A stretch of 64,000 nt of DNA from contig JAJLRJ010000005.1 in assembly GCA_024195265.1 (NCBI GenBank), positions 23,123,855-23,187,854 of the forward strand. Reading direction: 5' to 3'. This document shows, one piece after another, positions 1-12,394 of the stretch; position 1 is the first letter of the stretch, and every line of letters starts with the position of its first letter. The notes beneath the pieces are model-generated. The model had not been told where the DNA came from. It saw only the letters and a program-made list of their open reading frames with translations, and did no database searches. The stretch comes from Dendrophyllia cribrosa. Taxonomy: Eukaryota > Cnidaria > Anthozoa > Scleractinia > Dendrophylliidae. The position numbers and the translations under genes are program-made.

Positions 1-40
1 CACCTGGTTTACTATGCACCACCACTTATAAAATAATGGC

Positions 41-186
41 ATTCTCGTCATTTTTAACAGAGTGTAACACATGAACATGGTAACAAAATCTCGATTTGTT
101 GTCTGTTTAGAGATTGAACAAGTTTTCTATAACTGTTAATCATTCATACAATTAATTACTAGCTTTTAATTGTCATTTGCTGCAGG
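41..186 (-). mobile_element. Helitron helicase fragment, inverted copy
   Basis: Read on the minus strand, this stretch aligns by eye over its full length with 3099-3240 on the plus strand, with scattered substitutions and small indels. That second copy translates as the start of a Pif1-like helicase of Helitron type. This piece is therefore a second, shorter and more decayed fragment of the same family in opposite orientation. It has no open frame of its own. Confidence 0.6.
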
Positions 187-2627
187 AAAAATGCTATCAT
201 CTGTTGAAAGATGGTGGCTCTTAGGGAAGTGGTTATAACAAGTGTACTCGACGAGAACCCACCCTGTGTAGGGGTAGGGGGGTTACACAAGATACCACCT
301 ATCTAATGAGTCTAATGGACACATTTTTTTTTATTCTGTCTGCATAAAGCTTGCATTGCTAGTAAAATGGCACAGGAATATTTTTATCTTTCTCTCAGTT
401 TTTACTCCTGATAGAATGGGGCTATACGAACAAGACACCATCTTTTTAGGGCGAGAGGTGGTACATAAAGAGACCACCAGTCTTTTTGTTAAATGGTGGT
501 TCCTGTCCGAAAGACCATTTCCAATAGCTATTTCTATCTGAATCTGGGTTGTTTTAATTATGTGTAACAATATCTTCAACAAAAATAATTTATTGTCGAA
601 ATATTAAATTGACATTGTAGAATTTTTTAAGCTAATAATTTTAAGTCATTAATTTAAGTCATCAATAAATGTCAGTGTTATATACAAGCTATGTGATCTT
701 TTCTTTTGTGATACTTTATGGTCCCGGAGCAAACGTTATCCTTTAGTTTCCATTCCAGCTTAATTCAATACCTTTCTATGCATACATGTGCATCTCATCG
801 TAAATAAACTTTAGCAATTCTTGTGGGATATGCCAACGGAGGGCAGGCAGGAAAATTTAGCCATCTGCCGACATAGTTCGCAGGGAATTAATGTTTCAGT
901 TTTAGTTTTTGGGTGCAAACATAAAGCGTAACGCATTTCGAACAAGCTCGATTTATTTTAAATAATTCGTTATAAAAGTTATAGTGTAAAACCCGTTCTT
1001 TATCGCCTACAGCTTACAAAATACATTGAAGTGTTTATTTCGAAAATATAAGTGGAAATCATGCACTGTTTTCTTGCAGCAACCCGTTCTCTGCATTAGT
1101 CAGCTAACTTCATTTCACTCATTTGCCGCCATGACATTGCATTAACTGACAAATTGAACATGGCTGATATTGGAAATCAGTTTCTTTCTGCCTCCAATGA
1201 CAGAGAAAATCGCTTTGGAAAATTCGTTTCCAAAGTCTTCCCATACTGAAAAGAATTGACAGAGAATATTCGAGTGACAGTCGAATCTACTTTGAACAAA
1301 CAACCAAAATGGAGTTACACCCAAGTTTCAGAAAGTGTTTCGTGTACTTTTCATGAGAATTAAACTGAACTCAAAGCTGGCCTTGGAAACTGCTTCTTCG
1401 GTCTCAGGAACACTGGAAATAGCATTTCAGGGAGTTTCATTTCAAAAATTTCCTGGGGAGCATGCCCCCGGACCCCCCTAGAAGCTTGCGCCTTTGGCGC
1501 TCGGCACAGGAGATTCGCCCCACCAACATTATATTCTGGCGCCGCCCCTGTAATTGTAAGATGGTTGGGTTTACTACGATGAGCTGTGAAGGCGACATCA
1601 ACAGGGGGCTGATGTAAAGAAAATTGTAGGGGCAGTTACAACACCGCGGCCAGGCTTCATGCTATCAAGCTACTGTTACATCGCATCTGACTTGCTATAG
1701 TATTCCTTTCCCTAGTATGGCCTTTCTAGTATTCCTAACACGTATATGCGTCAGGCATTAAAACATATAGACTCGCAAAAAAAATATCATGCAAGCAAAT
1801 CATGGCAAAAAGAGAAATCCTGCACAGTCTCGAGCGTAGAAAAAAATATCCTGCACCAAAAAATTCTCCCCCCCCCCCCGCCCTCAAAAATCTAATGGTC
1901 CGTCCCTAACACGACATTACTCCGGTTATACCCATTAATTCCTTATTCCTTTCTTATTAAATTCCTTAACTGATTAGAATAGCTTTCCCGAGTAGACCTA
2001 CGAGATATTTGTCCCGTTAGATTACCATTAGGCATATATTAGGGTTTCTTTGGCTCGGAGTCGTGTTGCAAGGTAAAAAAGTTTATGTTATCGCTATGAA
2101 AATGTTAGGATCAGTAAATTTCTTAGTTCGTGATGCAGTGTTAAAGTCTCCAACGTGCAAGGCTTGTGAAAGAGATGTATAAGTTTTTAATATCCAAGAA
2201 CGAAAATGCCAAAGACGACCACGACAGCTCTAGCAACTATGTTTAGCTCATTTCTGTTCTTGATATAACTGTTTGTTAACAACAGTGACATTCAAGCAAA
2301 AGTTAAGATGAGGGGATGAATACTGAGTAAGTTTACAAGAACTAGATTTCCACCTGAAACAGATTTTGACGATAAGATTGATGATGATCTCATTAATGAG
2401 AACAGAGAACAAAGTTGTTAAGAATTTTACTTGAAAGGAGAAATGAAACTTCTTCGCAGAATGAAATCTAAATCATTCATTCAGTTATATTTAATAAAAA
2501 AGGATCCTGAAAATTAATTGCAGAGAGCTCTTGATGCTTTATATCCCATGTAGAAATGAGATTTCAGCAAATAAAACATGTTATATTTGAAAGAAAAGAA
2601 AGGAGAATGTACTCTTACATAGAGGAT
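187..2627. other. No gene recognised; decayed interspersed repeats
   Basis: I see no supportable coding sequence. Around 1430-1550 lies a C-rich repeat (GGGGAGCATGCCCCCGGAC type), and around 1855-1910 a poly-C stretch. Both look like pieces of interspersed repeats. The remainder is AT-rich unique-looking sequence. Confidence 0.5.
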
Positions 2628-2960
2628 ATTACATGGCCGCGCGAAGATACGAAATTTCTCTTCGAGTGTTGAAAAATATTTCACGAGTGAGCGCAGCGAA
2701 CGAGTGAAATATTTTTCAACACGAGAAGAGAAATTTCGTATCCTCAAGCGGCCATGTAATGTTCTGTTTATTATATAAACACCAATGAAATCAAACCATT
2801 TCACTTTAATATTTTTTTGTAGTCCTAAAGTAGAACAACGTGTAAGAACTAAAAACATGTTTTTCTTACGTGTGAAGATAACATGTTATTCTCACGTGTG
2901 AAGATATGATGTTTACGCGCGAAAGCTCACCTGGTATTTCATTGGTGTTTATATAATAAA
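2628..2960. repeat. MITE-like cluster: long inverted repeat plus 25-bp TIR element
   Basis: Two adjoining structures are visible. Positions 2628-2690 and 2698-2760 form an imperfect hairpin with arms of about 60 bases that begin ATTACATGGCCGC. Next, 2767-2791 and 2936-2960 are a perfect 25-bp terminal inverted repeat starting TTTATTATATAAACACC, enclosing about 145 bp that include repeated CACGTGTGAAGATA motifs. There is no coding capacity. The pair is best read as one or two non-autonomous DNA elements. Confidence 0.75.
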
Positions 2961-3098
2961 TAAAGTTATGGGAGATCCTGAAAATAAGGAACGTGATCAG
3001 TTAGATACTGTACAGGGAACTATTTGGTTGTTTTAACCCATGTTTAGATAACGATCACGACGGGACCAATCTTTTTTAAAGTAATGTTGGAATTTTTT

Positions 3099-3458
3099 CT
3101 ACAGCAAATGATAATGAAAAGCTAGTAATTAATCGTATGGATGATAACAGTTATAGAGAACTTGTTCAATCTTTGAACTTAACAGAGAACAAATGGCGTT
3201 TTTTTACCATATGTTACTCTCTGTTAAAAACGACGAGAATCAATTGACACTTTAAGTAGTGGCGTGGGTTTAGGGAAGGCAACAGTAACACAATGTTTGT
3301 ATGAAGCTCTTGATAATAAACCAGGTGAAAATCCAGACGAGTTGAAAGTACTGAAACTTTCTCCGGATACAAGACAAGAGGACTGCATAACCATTACCAA
3401 TAACATGGAAACTTACTTGTCGAAACAGAAATTGAACTCAAGAAACCACGCACTCTAA
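3099..3458 (+). pseudogene. Helitron Pif1-like helicase fragment
   Basis: The translation reads through a pattern typical of Helitron helicases: an N-terminal segment YRELVQSLN, then FFYHMLLSVK, then a decayed Walker A region GLGKATVT, then ALDNKPGENPDELKVLKLSP. In intact relatives this is followed by a conserved PTGKAA segment, which is lost here. An in-frame stop lies just before the Walker A region (around 3253), so the open part from 3264 is only a remnant. No Rep/HUH domain is visible nearby. The family call rests on established Helitron helicase features; the pseudogene call is seen directly. Confidence 0.65.
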
Positions 3459-3601
3459 CCTAAATGTCCAATTGCAACATCAAAAACAATATTCAGACAT
3501 AATCTGACAGCATTGCATGATGGGGAAAAACTTACAGGAGATAGCCCAAAGGGCACTTTGATTCCTCTTGCCACCCTCCAGGGGTCAAGAAAGGATTTAT
3601 C

Positions 3602-3970
3602 AAGGGCGAAGCCCTGAGGTTACTTAGAACTAACTCCTCAAAGACAACTTTTGAGGAAAATATAAACCTCTTTAAACAAAGACTTCGTACAAGAGGTTAC
3701 CCAGATAACCTCATAGATAAAACGCTTACAGAAATTAATCATCACGAAAGAATGTCGGCTTTGAAAACAAAATCGAAAACAAACAAACGAATATTACCGT
3801 TTGTAACAGAATACCGCCCTTCTGTGCCTAATTTAAAAACCATTTTAATGAACAAATGGTATATTATAGAAAGGCAACCATTATTGAAAGAAATATTCAA
3901 GGAGCCTCCCATAATCTCCTACAGAAAGCGAAAGTCTTTAAAAGACATACTCATAAGAGCTAAACTATGA
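3602..3970 (+). pseudogene. Penelope-like element fragment (region after RT)
   Basis: An uninterrupted frame of 122 codons opens at KGEALRLLRTNSS and ends at a TGA after RAKL. It contains FKQRLRTRGYP, LPFVTEYRPSVPN and SYRKRKSLKDILIRAKL. This is the arrangement seen between the reverse transcriptase and the GIY-YIG endonuclease of Penelope-like elements. The upstream RT and the downstream endonuclease with its Cys-rich finger are absent. The frame is intact and AT-rich. It lies about 150 bp downstream of the Helitron fragment in the same orientation but is unrelated to it. Confidence 0.7.
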
Positions 3971-4236
3971 TGTGAAGGTCATAGATCCAACACATGGACC
4001 AATAGGAGTCGCGTTTGACCTGTCATTTTTATTAACATTCGTTTCAATTGTGACTGTCATATTATTATGTAACTTGAACGCACAGGAATAATGTTAAATC
4101 TGTCGAGTGATACATGTAATATACAAACTGACTAAACAGAAATTAGGAGTGTTGGACTTAGCTGAAAGGAGAATGGGATCAAACATATTCTTCAATATCA
4201 AGTCACGAGCCCTTCTGTTTAGCAAATTTTAACCGG

Positions 4237-4381
4237 TTTTCCGTGGTGTGGACTCTTATTTACCACGCATTACATGCTCAAAATGTTGTGTACTCACGAG
4301 GCGCAGCCGAGTGATTCAGCAACAAATTTTGACCATGTGATGACGTAAATCGTGGTAAATAAGAGTCCACACCACGGAAAA
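4237..4381. repeat. Foldback element, 31-bp arms
   Basis: Arms 4237-4267 and 4351-4381 are inverted copies beginning TTTTCCGTGGTGTGGACTC. The interior holds further inverted similarity (CTCACGAGGCGCAGCC against GGCTGCGCCTCGTGAG at 4543-4562). No coding potential. Confidence 0.75.
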
Positions 4382-4753
4382 CAGGTGGAAATCTGTTTTT
4401 TACCACAATAGTTAAAAAAAGGGAAGAAATCGAAGTTTCGTTACAAAACGCGACTGCTAAGAAAGCGCAAGCGTTGTCTATAACTTCCTCACAATCTGAT
4501 TGGACTCTGATTGGACTCTGATTGAACTCTGATTGGACTCATTCGGCTGCGCCTCGTGAGTCCACAACATTTTGACCATGTAATGACGTAAATCGTGGTA
4601 AATAAGAGTCCACACCACAGAAAACAGGTGGAAAACTGTTTTTTACCACAATAGTTTAAAAAAAAAGGGAAAAAATCGAAGTGTCGTTACAAAACGCGAC
4701 TGCTAAGAAAGCGCAAGCGTTGTCTATAACTTCCTCGCAATCTGATTGGTTTA
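4331..4753. repeat. Tandem duplication, period about 243 bp
   Basis: The segment from GACCATGTGATGACG (4331) to CAATCTGATTGG (about 4503) recurs from 4574 to about 4752. Between them sit four short tandem copies of TCTGATTGGACTC (4496-4541). The second copy carries one arm of the foldback element at 4237-4381. Confidence 0.75.
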
Positions 4754-5204
4754 TTTTTCAAGCGCGCACTTTTATAGGCATTGCGTAATGTTAGCGTCAG
4801 CACCGTTGTCAGCCGTACTCTCATTTACCACCCGCATCTACCAATCAGATTGCGAGATTAACGGCAACTGTGGTAAAATTCGACATTTACTTGCACGGTT
4901 CCGTTTTTTAAATTGATTTCATTTACTTTTTTTTTCCAAGTTAGTGTAAGTAGAATGTTCCATCTCACTCCGAATCAATAGCCTCAACTTCTCGAAAACC
5001 GCACCTTTGATTGATCGCAAGATTTCTCGCAGCATGAATATCTATCATTCTGTTTGCAGGTTGAAAGGAAGCAGATGACAAAAAATTATTATAAACATGT
5101 GTATTAAAAAAGAAAAATGATTACCTGTAATGATTATTAAAAATTTTATTACTTTTATAATTGTTTTATTAAATAAAAGTATGTGATCAAGTAACAGAAA
5201 TCTT

Positions 5205-6480
5205 CGATTATTGCAAAGGTTTTAGGCAAGGTTGTAGCCTCTCTCCCATGCTGTTTAATTTATACCTAAATGAAATCCCTTTTCTACTTGACCGAGAAGA
5301 CACATATGCTATAGCATACGTGAAAACAAAATAAAAAAAAAATCAAACGGATCACACCAAAACTGTTTACTCCATGCGGACGACTTAGTGTTGATTTCTC
5401 ATTAAGCAGAATGCCCAGAAAAGGCGCTTTCCATTCTCTCAGGATATTGCGATAGTCGGTTGTTATCTGTGAATTCAAAGAAAACAAAAGTCATGATCGT
5501 TCAGGATAAAAATCGGAAATCAGTTCTTGAAAAAAAAAAAATATTAATAAACACAAAAATATAAATTGTCAGCGATTACACTTATCTAGGAATAAACTTT
5601 TCTACTAACGGGAACTTTCAAGTCTGCAAATGAAATTCGAAAGATAGGGTAAGACGATCCTTCTTTGCTATCCGTCGTTATTTAGATTTCTCAAAAGTAC
5701 CACGTGATATCACAAATGAACTCTTTAAATCACTTTTTCTAGCAATTATGTTTACGGATCGGAGGTAGGGGGGGGTTAATGATGAAGATGATTTTAACAC
5801 TTGGCAAAAAGATGACATCTAAAAATATGAAACACATATTTTCCTTTGTAAACAATCTCTGTTAGTAAATAAGCAATGTCCAACTGTTGCAGCCGGAAAT
5901 GAACTAGGTAGATAATCTTTAAAATTGATGATAAACTCTTCAAAATATGCGCAAAGCTTCAATAAATAGCCAACTTTGACGTCTTAACACTAATTGAAAA
6001 CTTATTTTTTAAAACGTTTTTAAAACATACACCAAAAAAGCTTGATGCAATAAAAAATCCTCTTCACAGAAGTGCTATTAATAAATTTCGCTTGGGAAAT
6101 CATCGACTTCGCATTGAAACAGGGGGACTCACTGTTCCCAAAACTCCCGAAAATGTAAGATCTGATGAAGTTGAAAATGAATCTCATGGTATATTCTCTT
6201 GCGCATTGTATATGAAATAATTTTTTTTTACGGAGTCATTGAAAAATACGGGTTCGATATCGCCTCAAAAAAAAGGAGGACCCTTCACAAACACCCACAA
6301 TAAAACATCTGAGCCTATCCCACATACTATAAAGTTCCCGTTATGTTCTCTTGGAAGTGCAAATACGATATCGATAAAAAAAAAGTTCTTCTGGTATTTA
6401 AAGGAAAAAAAGCGCTTGCTTTCATTTGAACACCAGTCAAACCACAGACAGAAGGCCAGGGCGAACACAAACAACTGTGA
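5205..6480 (+). pseudogene. Non-LTR retrotransposon RT fragment, heavily decayed
   Basis: Across shifting frames the translation gives FRQGCSLSPMLFNLYLNEIP (RT block before the catalytic site), a region with ADDLV, then SDYTYLGINFS, YGSEV, VAAGNELGR and finally HRSAINKFRLGNHRLRI followed by a degraded zinc-binding tail. This is the order of the second half of a non-LTR ORF2 protein. The catalytic-site region is broken by a stop and frameshifts, and there are many more lesions downstream. The 5' half is missing. Clade unclear. Confidence 0.7.
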
Positions 6481-7680
6481 ACAACATTGATATTGAACAT
6501 CACGATAAAACTACAAAAACTGGTTACTCGCCGTATTGAATGGAAAGTTACGGCTTTACGCTATTGCACCTAAAGAACTTTACTTTATCTTTACTTGTTT
6601 TCCACACAGTGTAGGACTGACTTACCCGGATAGGAAAAAGCTGGACAGAGTACCGGCTGAGGTAACGCGATTAGGCAATGAGATTCAATGATTTAGGATT
6701 TGCGGAATGCTGATGTGCGTAGGAAATTTTACCAAGTTAGCGGGAGTGCACGAGGGCCGAATAGAAATATTGGCCCGAGGTAGTGACAGTATATAAAGAG
6801 GCCATCTAGTTCAGTACAAAAACGGAAGCAACGGCAAACTTACAAGTGGAACCATTGTTAGGGTGATACTAATACCAAAACTTAAAATTGAAATCGCGCC
6901 TGGCCAAACAAAATCGAATGATAACTAGCGCAATATCGAAATACCTCCACGTCCCCCTCGTAAACGTGTTAGCATTAGGTCTCTAAGACCTCTAAGCTTC
7001 GCTTCTCAAGCAGTATTCTGTTCAGTTTTCGGAGAACGTGACAGCCGGTGACATTATCCTTCGATATACCAACCGCCGGAACGGGTTTATTTAACAATAC
7101 GTACGTCTGACAGAGTGTTGGATGTTAAGTGAGACGATTCCCAGTAATTCTTCACATGCTACCTGAATCAATTGCAAAAAGAGTTGAGACCATATGCATT
7201 ACAACGCGCATACAATTTCGACGTTCAATGTTCCCCCCTTCCTTGTCAATGTTGTCTGAATGTCGGATTTCCATTCAGCCAATAAACGAAACAACTGTGA
7301 AAAAAGGGATAAAGGGGGGGGGAGGGGGGGGGGGCAGAAGCACAACAAGTTGATGATTTCTCCAATTCTAGTTTGTCGTTTTACCGAAAATGCACTTTTA
7401 CTGGAGACTGATCAAACCATTTTGCAACTGGTTGTAGCAAGGATTGTTTTAAGGTGTTTTGGCGCAGAATAGTATAACTAACTATACCGGCCGAAGATCG
7501 GAAGAACAGGAAATGCTTACAGACGATGGGCATGTATTCAGAAATGGGCATTTACCCATAAATGGCGTTTCCACGAGCCACACTGGTTTTTCTCTGGAAA
7601 AAAAATGTACGCATTTAGCATTCGTTAGTTGATTGGGTTGTTTACTTGTCAGGCCCTGATTATATGGAGGAAAAGTTGGC
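6481..7680. other. No gene recognised
   Basis: Small open frames are present, but none has a recognisable motif. A G-run (7313-7334) is the only notable low-complexity feature. Confidence 0.4.
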
Positions 7681-8060
7681 CCGGGTTGGCCCACCCACCC
7701 GAGTTACCCTGGGCGCGAGCCAAGTTTTCATACTGTGCCTTGCAAAACGCGGCGAACTGTTCATATTAGAATTTCAAAGTTGGCTCGGCTAGACGGGTCA
7801 CCTGGCTAGCCGGGTCACCCTCTTTCAATTGCAGGGTGACCCGGCTGGCCGAGCCAAGTTTTTCTCATATAAACGGATTGGCTCGCCTAACAGGGACAAT
7901 TCGGTCAACTATATATAATTGAGGCATGCGGGGGCTAGTTTATCATCAATTAACAATATGGACGGACAGCTTTTGGCTCGGTCAGGCTAGCCAACTTTTT
8001 TGGTCGTGCGAACAATCGGTAAAGTTGTCCCGGTTGGGCGGGCGACCCTCCTACCTGGGC
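7681..8060. repeat. GC-rich interspersed repeat with internal hairpin
   Basis: Variants of GGCTAGCCGGGTCACCC recur in both orientations. The clearest hairpin is 7805-7821 against 7833-7849 (GCTAGCCGGGTCACCCT and its near-perfect complement). The GC-rich block is unlike its AT-rich flanks. No coding frame is preserved. Confidence 0.6.
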
Positions 8061-9330
8061 AAAATTTTCTACATATGAACAGGCCGTTAGACACAATGCA
8101 CGAAACATTTAGCGCTGTAACGGGCTGCTGTTCACCATATAGTGGCAATCATACACTGAAGAAGGGATAACCCAGAAACGCACTCAATTGTCATCATCAA
8201 GAGAACAATAACATGACAGACACTTAAAAAAAAAATTTGTTTATTGAGCGCTACGCAACAAAAAAACAATCCTGGTGATGTTTCAGAGGAACTGAGAATG
8301 AGCTTCAGTCCTGAGGTTTCTATTAAGGAATGAAGTGGGAATGGGAGTGGGGGATACGGGAATTGAAAGTTAACAAAAAAAAAAAAGATGTTAAGAAAAA
8401 GAAAACGTTAAATGCAACCGCTAAACATAACAAGGTTTGGACGATCTAAAAAAAAAAAAATCGAAACGATCTGACAAAATCGAAGTCACAAGAAAATTTA
8501 GCCAATCGACAACAACAACAGCAAACTGAGAAAGTGTTACTTTATTTACAAAAATGTAATACAACAATTCATACACAATAATGAAAATACATTGACATAT
8601 TCACAATTAACCTTCGCGCTATTTGAGGACATAACATAAAAGTAGCAGTAATCGGGGATTATGGAGACGCGTTCGAAGAAACTTAAGGCGGAAAAGAGCC
8701 CCTCAAAAAACCAATAGGGGCAGCCGTTTGGAAGACCGTCTACAAAAAAAATCTAAAATTTAATTTTACTGCATGTAAACCGCAGGACAACCAACACGAA
8801 CCTAATTAGAATTGCGTTCTTCGAACGCGGTAAACGTATTAAAAAACTTAAAACCTAGTTCCAAGGAGAGCTGGGATTTACAAACAATCAACCCTTGATG
8901 AATTTTGCGAAGATTATGAGAATCGAAAACTAGAAAAGATTAAAATCCTGGCAGGAAGATTTTGGGAGCATTTCAGGACTACCTGAAAGCAGTATGCCAC
9001 AATTTCGCAACGTTAATAATAACGAAAGTACATGCAATACATGTAGGGTGTCAAGCTGTTGTGACAAACTAATTAAAAATATATATATATTCTCAGACAG
9101 CGATTTTTAGAAACCTGTAAAAGGAAAAAAGGAAAAATAGTTTAGGTCAAACAAGAAAGGGACAATAAAGGTCAAAACAGGCAGTGAAAAAATAAATATT
9201 AACAAATTTATCATCAGGATATGAATGAAAATAATCCTTAAAATGCAGTCACAACACAAAACAGAAATTGTTTAAATAAAATGTGCATTGCAATGAAATG
9301 TGCGTAGGGCAGAAAGGTTTAAATTCCAAT
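8061..9330. other. No gene recognised
   Basis: AT-rich sequence with short A-runs. No conserved frame seen on either strand. Confidence 0.4.
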
Positions 9331-9394
9331 GGTAGGTAGTATAGCAGGGGAAGCGAGTCGTAATTAGGATTATGCTATAAGTGGTACAAGTGGA

Positions 9395-10050
9395 ATATAA
9401 GTATTGTAGGGTCGTAGGGTTAAGTGAGTTGTGGTATAAATTAAATCATTTCAATCACAGTAGCGTAGCGTAGGGTCATAGGGTTTAGCCGTAGCATAGG
9501 GCCGTAATGTTGTGGTGTAGGTTCAATTAAAGTAGCAAAGGGTCGTAGGGTTACGCAAGTTGTGGTGAAAGTTAAAACATAGTAGCATAGCGTAGGGCCG
9601 TAGGGTTGTGGTGTTGGTTCGATCACAATAACAGTAGCGTAGCGTAGCTTAGCGTAGGGTCGTAGGGTTTAGCCGTAGCGTAGGGCCGTAGGGTTGTGGT
9701 GTAGGTTCAATTAAAGTAGCGTAGGGTCGTAGGGTTACGCAAGTTGTGGTGAAAGTGAAAACATAGTAGCGTAGCGTAGGCCCGTGATCACAGTAGCGTA
9801 GGATCGTAGGGTTATGCAAGTTGTGGTGTAAGTTAAAACATAGTAGCGTTGGGGTGTAGGTTCAATAAAAGTAGCGTAGGGTCGTAGGGTTACGCAACTT
9901 GTGGTGAAGGTTAAAACATAGTAGCGTAGCGTAGGGCCGAAGGGTATTAGGAGGTGTAAGTGAAAACATAGTAGCGTTGTCGTGTACGTTCAATCATAGT
10001 AGCATAGGGTGGTGGGGTGATGCGACTTGTGGTGTAAGTTACTTGTGGTG
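9395..10050. repeat. GTAGGG-rich minisatellite with higher-order structure
   Basis: The short motif GTAGCGTAGGGTCGTAGGG is repeated many times, interleaved with a second unit (TTGTGGTG-AAAGTTAAAACATAGTAG). A higher-order unit of about 184 bp is visible: GGGTTTAGCCGTAG occurs at 9481 and again at 9665 with matching downstream sequence. Copies diverge and shorten towards 10050. No frame is maintained. Confidence 0.85.
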
Positions 10051-10056
10051 TAAGTT

Positions 10057-10210
10057 AAACTAACAACTAATCTATACTATTGTACTGTGAAAAGTTATTG
10101 TTATATTGTGATAACATCGTACGGTCTACCTCAAAACTAACAACTAATCTATACTATTGTACTGTCAAACGTTATTGTTATATTGTGATAATATCGTACG
10201 GTCTACCTAA
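10057..10210. repeat. Two tandem copies of a 77-bp unit
   Basis: The unit starting AAACTAACAACTAATC and ending GTACGGTCTACCT occurs at 10057 and 10134, with a few substitutions. A shortened third piece (CCTATACTATTATACGGTC) follows. It abuts the minisatellite. Confidence 0.85.
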
Positions 10211-12394
10211 ACCTATACTATTATACGGTCACACGGTCTACCTTTAGCTTAAAGAAAAATCTAACATCTAACGCTTAATATGTATGGTAGCCATGGTAAC
10301 GTTGACAGAGAGTATGGCTTTCTTTGGATATTGCACACTATCATGGTATTAGTCATGATCGAATCAAATTAAATGAAATAAACGTATCACCGTAGTGCAC
10401 TACGAAAAATGCTACGATTTGAAGTAGATCCAAATTTGCGCCACACTTGATTTGAGCATGCTTTGGAAGACTTCTTCATCCTGCAGAAGTTGGTAATCAA
10501 AACATCCTTGACATATAAAGTGATGACATCACAATACAGTACAAGAACTGTGGCCCTCCTGCCATAGGGGATTTAGAGCAGTTTAGGTGTTGATAGGTTA
10601 AAACAGGAAATGTTTCCTCTAAAATATTACCCGATGATGTTGTAGACCACTATAATTACTCCATTCTTTCTTTTTTATAATTCTAATATGTCTATATTTT
10701 TTTTGTTGAACATTCAAAGGTGGAATGACAGGCAGAGGACTCTTAGAGAGAATTCTTGCCCAGCCCTGCCTTCTATCGCCTGCTCCCACCACATCTTCAT
10801 CTCTTCATCTCTTCATCTCCACTTGTGAGGTGAGGTCATACAATCACTTCTACTGTAAGGGAGGTACCAGTATGCCTGGAGGACATTCACATAGCTACAG
10901 GGGGTAGCTCCTGCTGGGCAATTTATGGAGGCCCTGTTATGAGGGGGGGGGGGGGGGGGGGGGGGGGATTTCAAAATTTGAATTATCAAAACTTATCATT
11001 TTGCAATTTTGAGTTGGTACATTTCACTTCACCGATGTCACTGTTTTGATGCCATGTCACTCATCAGGGGCTGTGTGGGCCAAAGAGTGAAACAAGCAGC
11101 TATGGGGATATCCACAATCTCAACCACTTTATCTCCTTAATCACTCTTATCAACACATGGGGACCTATGGCCTTATATTTCCCAACACCAGGGCAACATG
11201 GAAAGCAGCAAAAAATCAAGAGCAAGAATTGATCTTCCAAATTGGCACTCTTAATTTCCAGGGAATCAATAAACAATTTTTGTTGGACTAATTTATTCTT
11301 GTTTGTCATGTTACCATATTTCCGCCAATAGCGTACAGTACATGTACATGTAGCTCCAGTGTTCAATACAGTTATATAACCCCCACACACCCTGCAATTC
11401 CTTGATTTACTCTGACACAGTGCTAGTGCTTGAAACATCAGCTTTTTAAATCTTTGTACAGTGGTCAATTTACATTTACCTTCTCACACCCAACTTGTTG
11501 CCATGCCAAGCCAAAGCACTCAGCCTGACCTTTATTAACGATAATGTAACAAAAACATTTTACAAACTAGGCAACAACTGGTTACCGAAAACTTATGGAC
11601 CCCTGATGGCCTTAAAAGAATGAAAAAGAGAGGAATAAACGATTTACCAAACTGGAAGGGTGGGCGGGCGGGAGGTCAGGCAATGGCGAAGGCAACAAGA
11701 AAACTGATATCCTTGACAAACCATGTGACCTATACAACCAGCATGACAGCACCGAAGCCCCAGATGTGTGTGAGAAAAACGTTTTCCGCTTCATTCGTGC
11801 CTCAGCCAGCGGAAAACCACACTTACATACTGTATCAACTCAGTTACTAAAACCAAACTCTCATGTTTACAATGACTGTCTTTTTACACAGGATTGGCTC
11901 ATTTAGGAAAAGTCACCCAACCTTGCACAGTGGTTCATCATACATTGTAGTGTCCTGGAAAAGGAGGTTTTAACTGCATTTTGTGGAAATTTAAGTTTCA
12001 ACTGTGGATGAGTGGCAAGCTTCATGACATTAGGAAGAGACCATAAATACCCTTCACACAAAGGTACATGTGTACATACATGTATGTTAAGTGACTTTTT
12101 GTGATCAACCACATGCACACATCTTGAGAAAATGTCTATTAATATGCTGGCATGCAGTGAGAACTAATAACGCAACAATGAAATACTTACCATGTAAGAT
12201 GAAATTGAGAAATCAACAAGAAAACATATACATGTAACATATAACATACAGAACCTACATTGTAGATTAAATAAAAATCTTATGTTATACATCGGGTAAT
12301 TCCTGCTACATGTACCTTGAGTGGGAACCGACTTTTAAGGGGATAATAGAACTCCACGGAATCGGCATTGCCTTCAACAGTAATTATTATATTG
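10211..12394. other. No gene recognised; long G-run
   Basis: Contains a run of about 27 G (10943-10969). Open frames here (for example a minus-strand frame at 11100-11468) show no family motif, and I do not support them as genes. Confidence 0.4.

Noticed and set aside
7129..7472. Two small plus frames with poly-Gly
   Set aside because: Caused by the G-run at 7313-7334.
11100..11468. 122-residue open frame on minus
   Set aside because: No recognisable motif, no splice context; composition like random AT-rich DNA.
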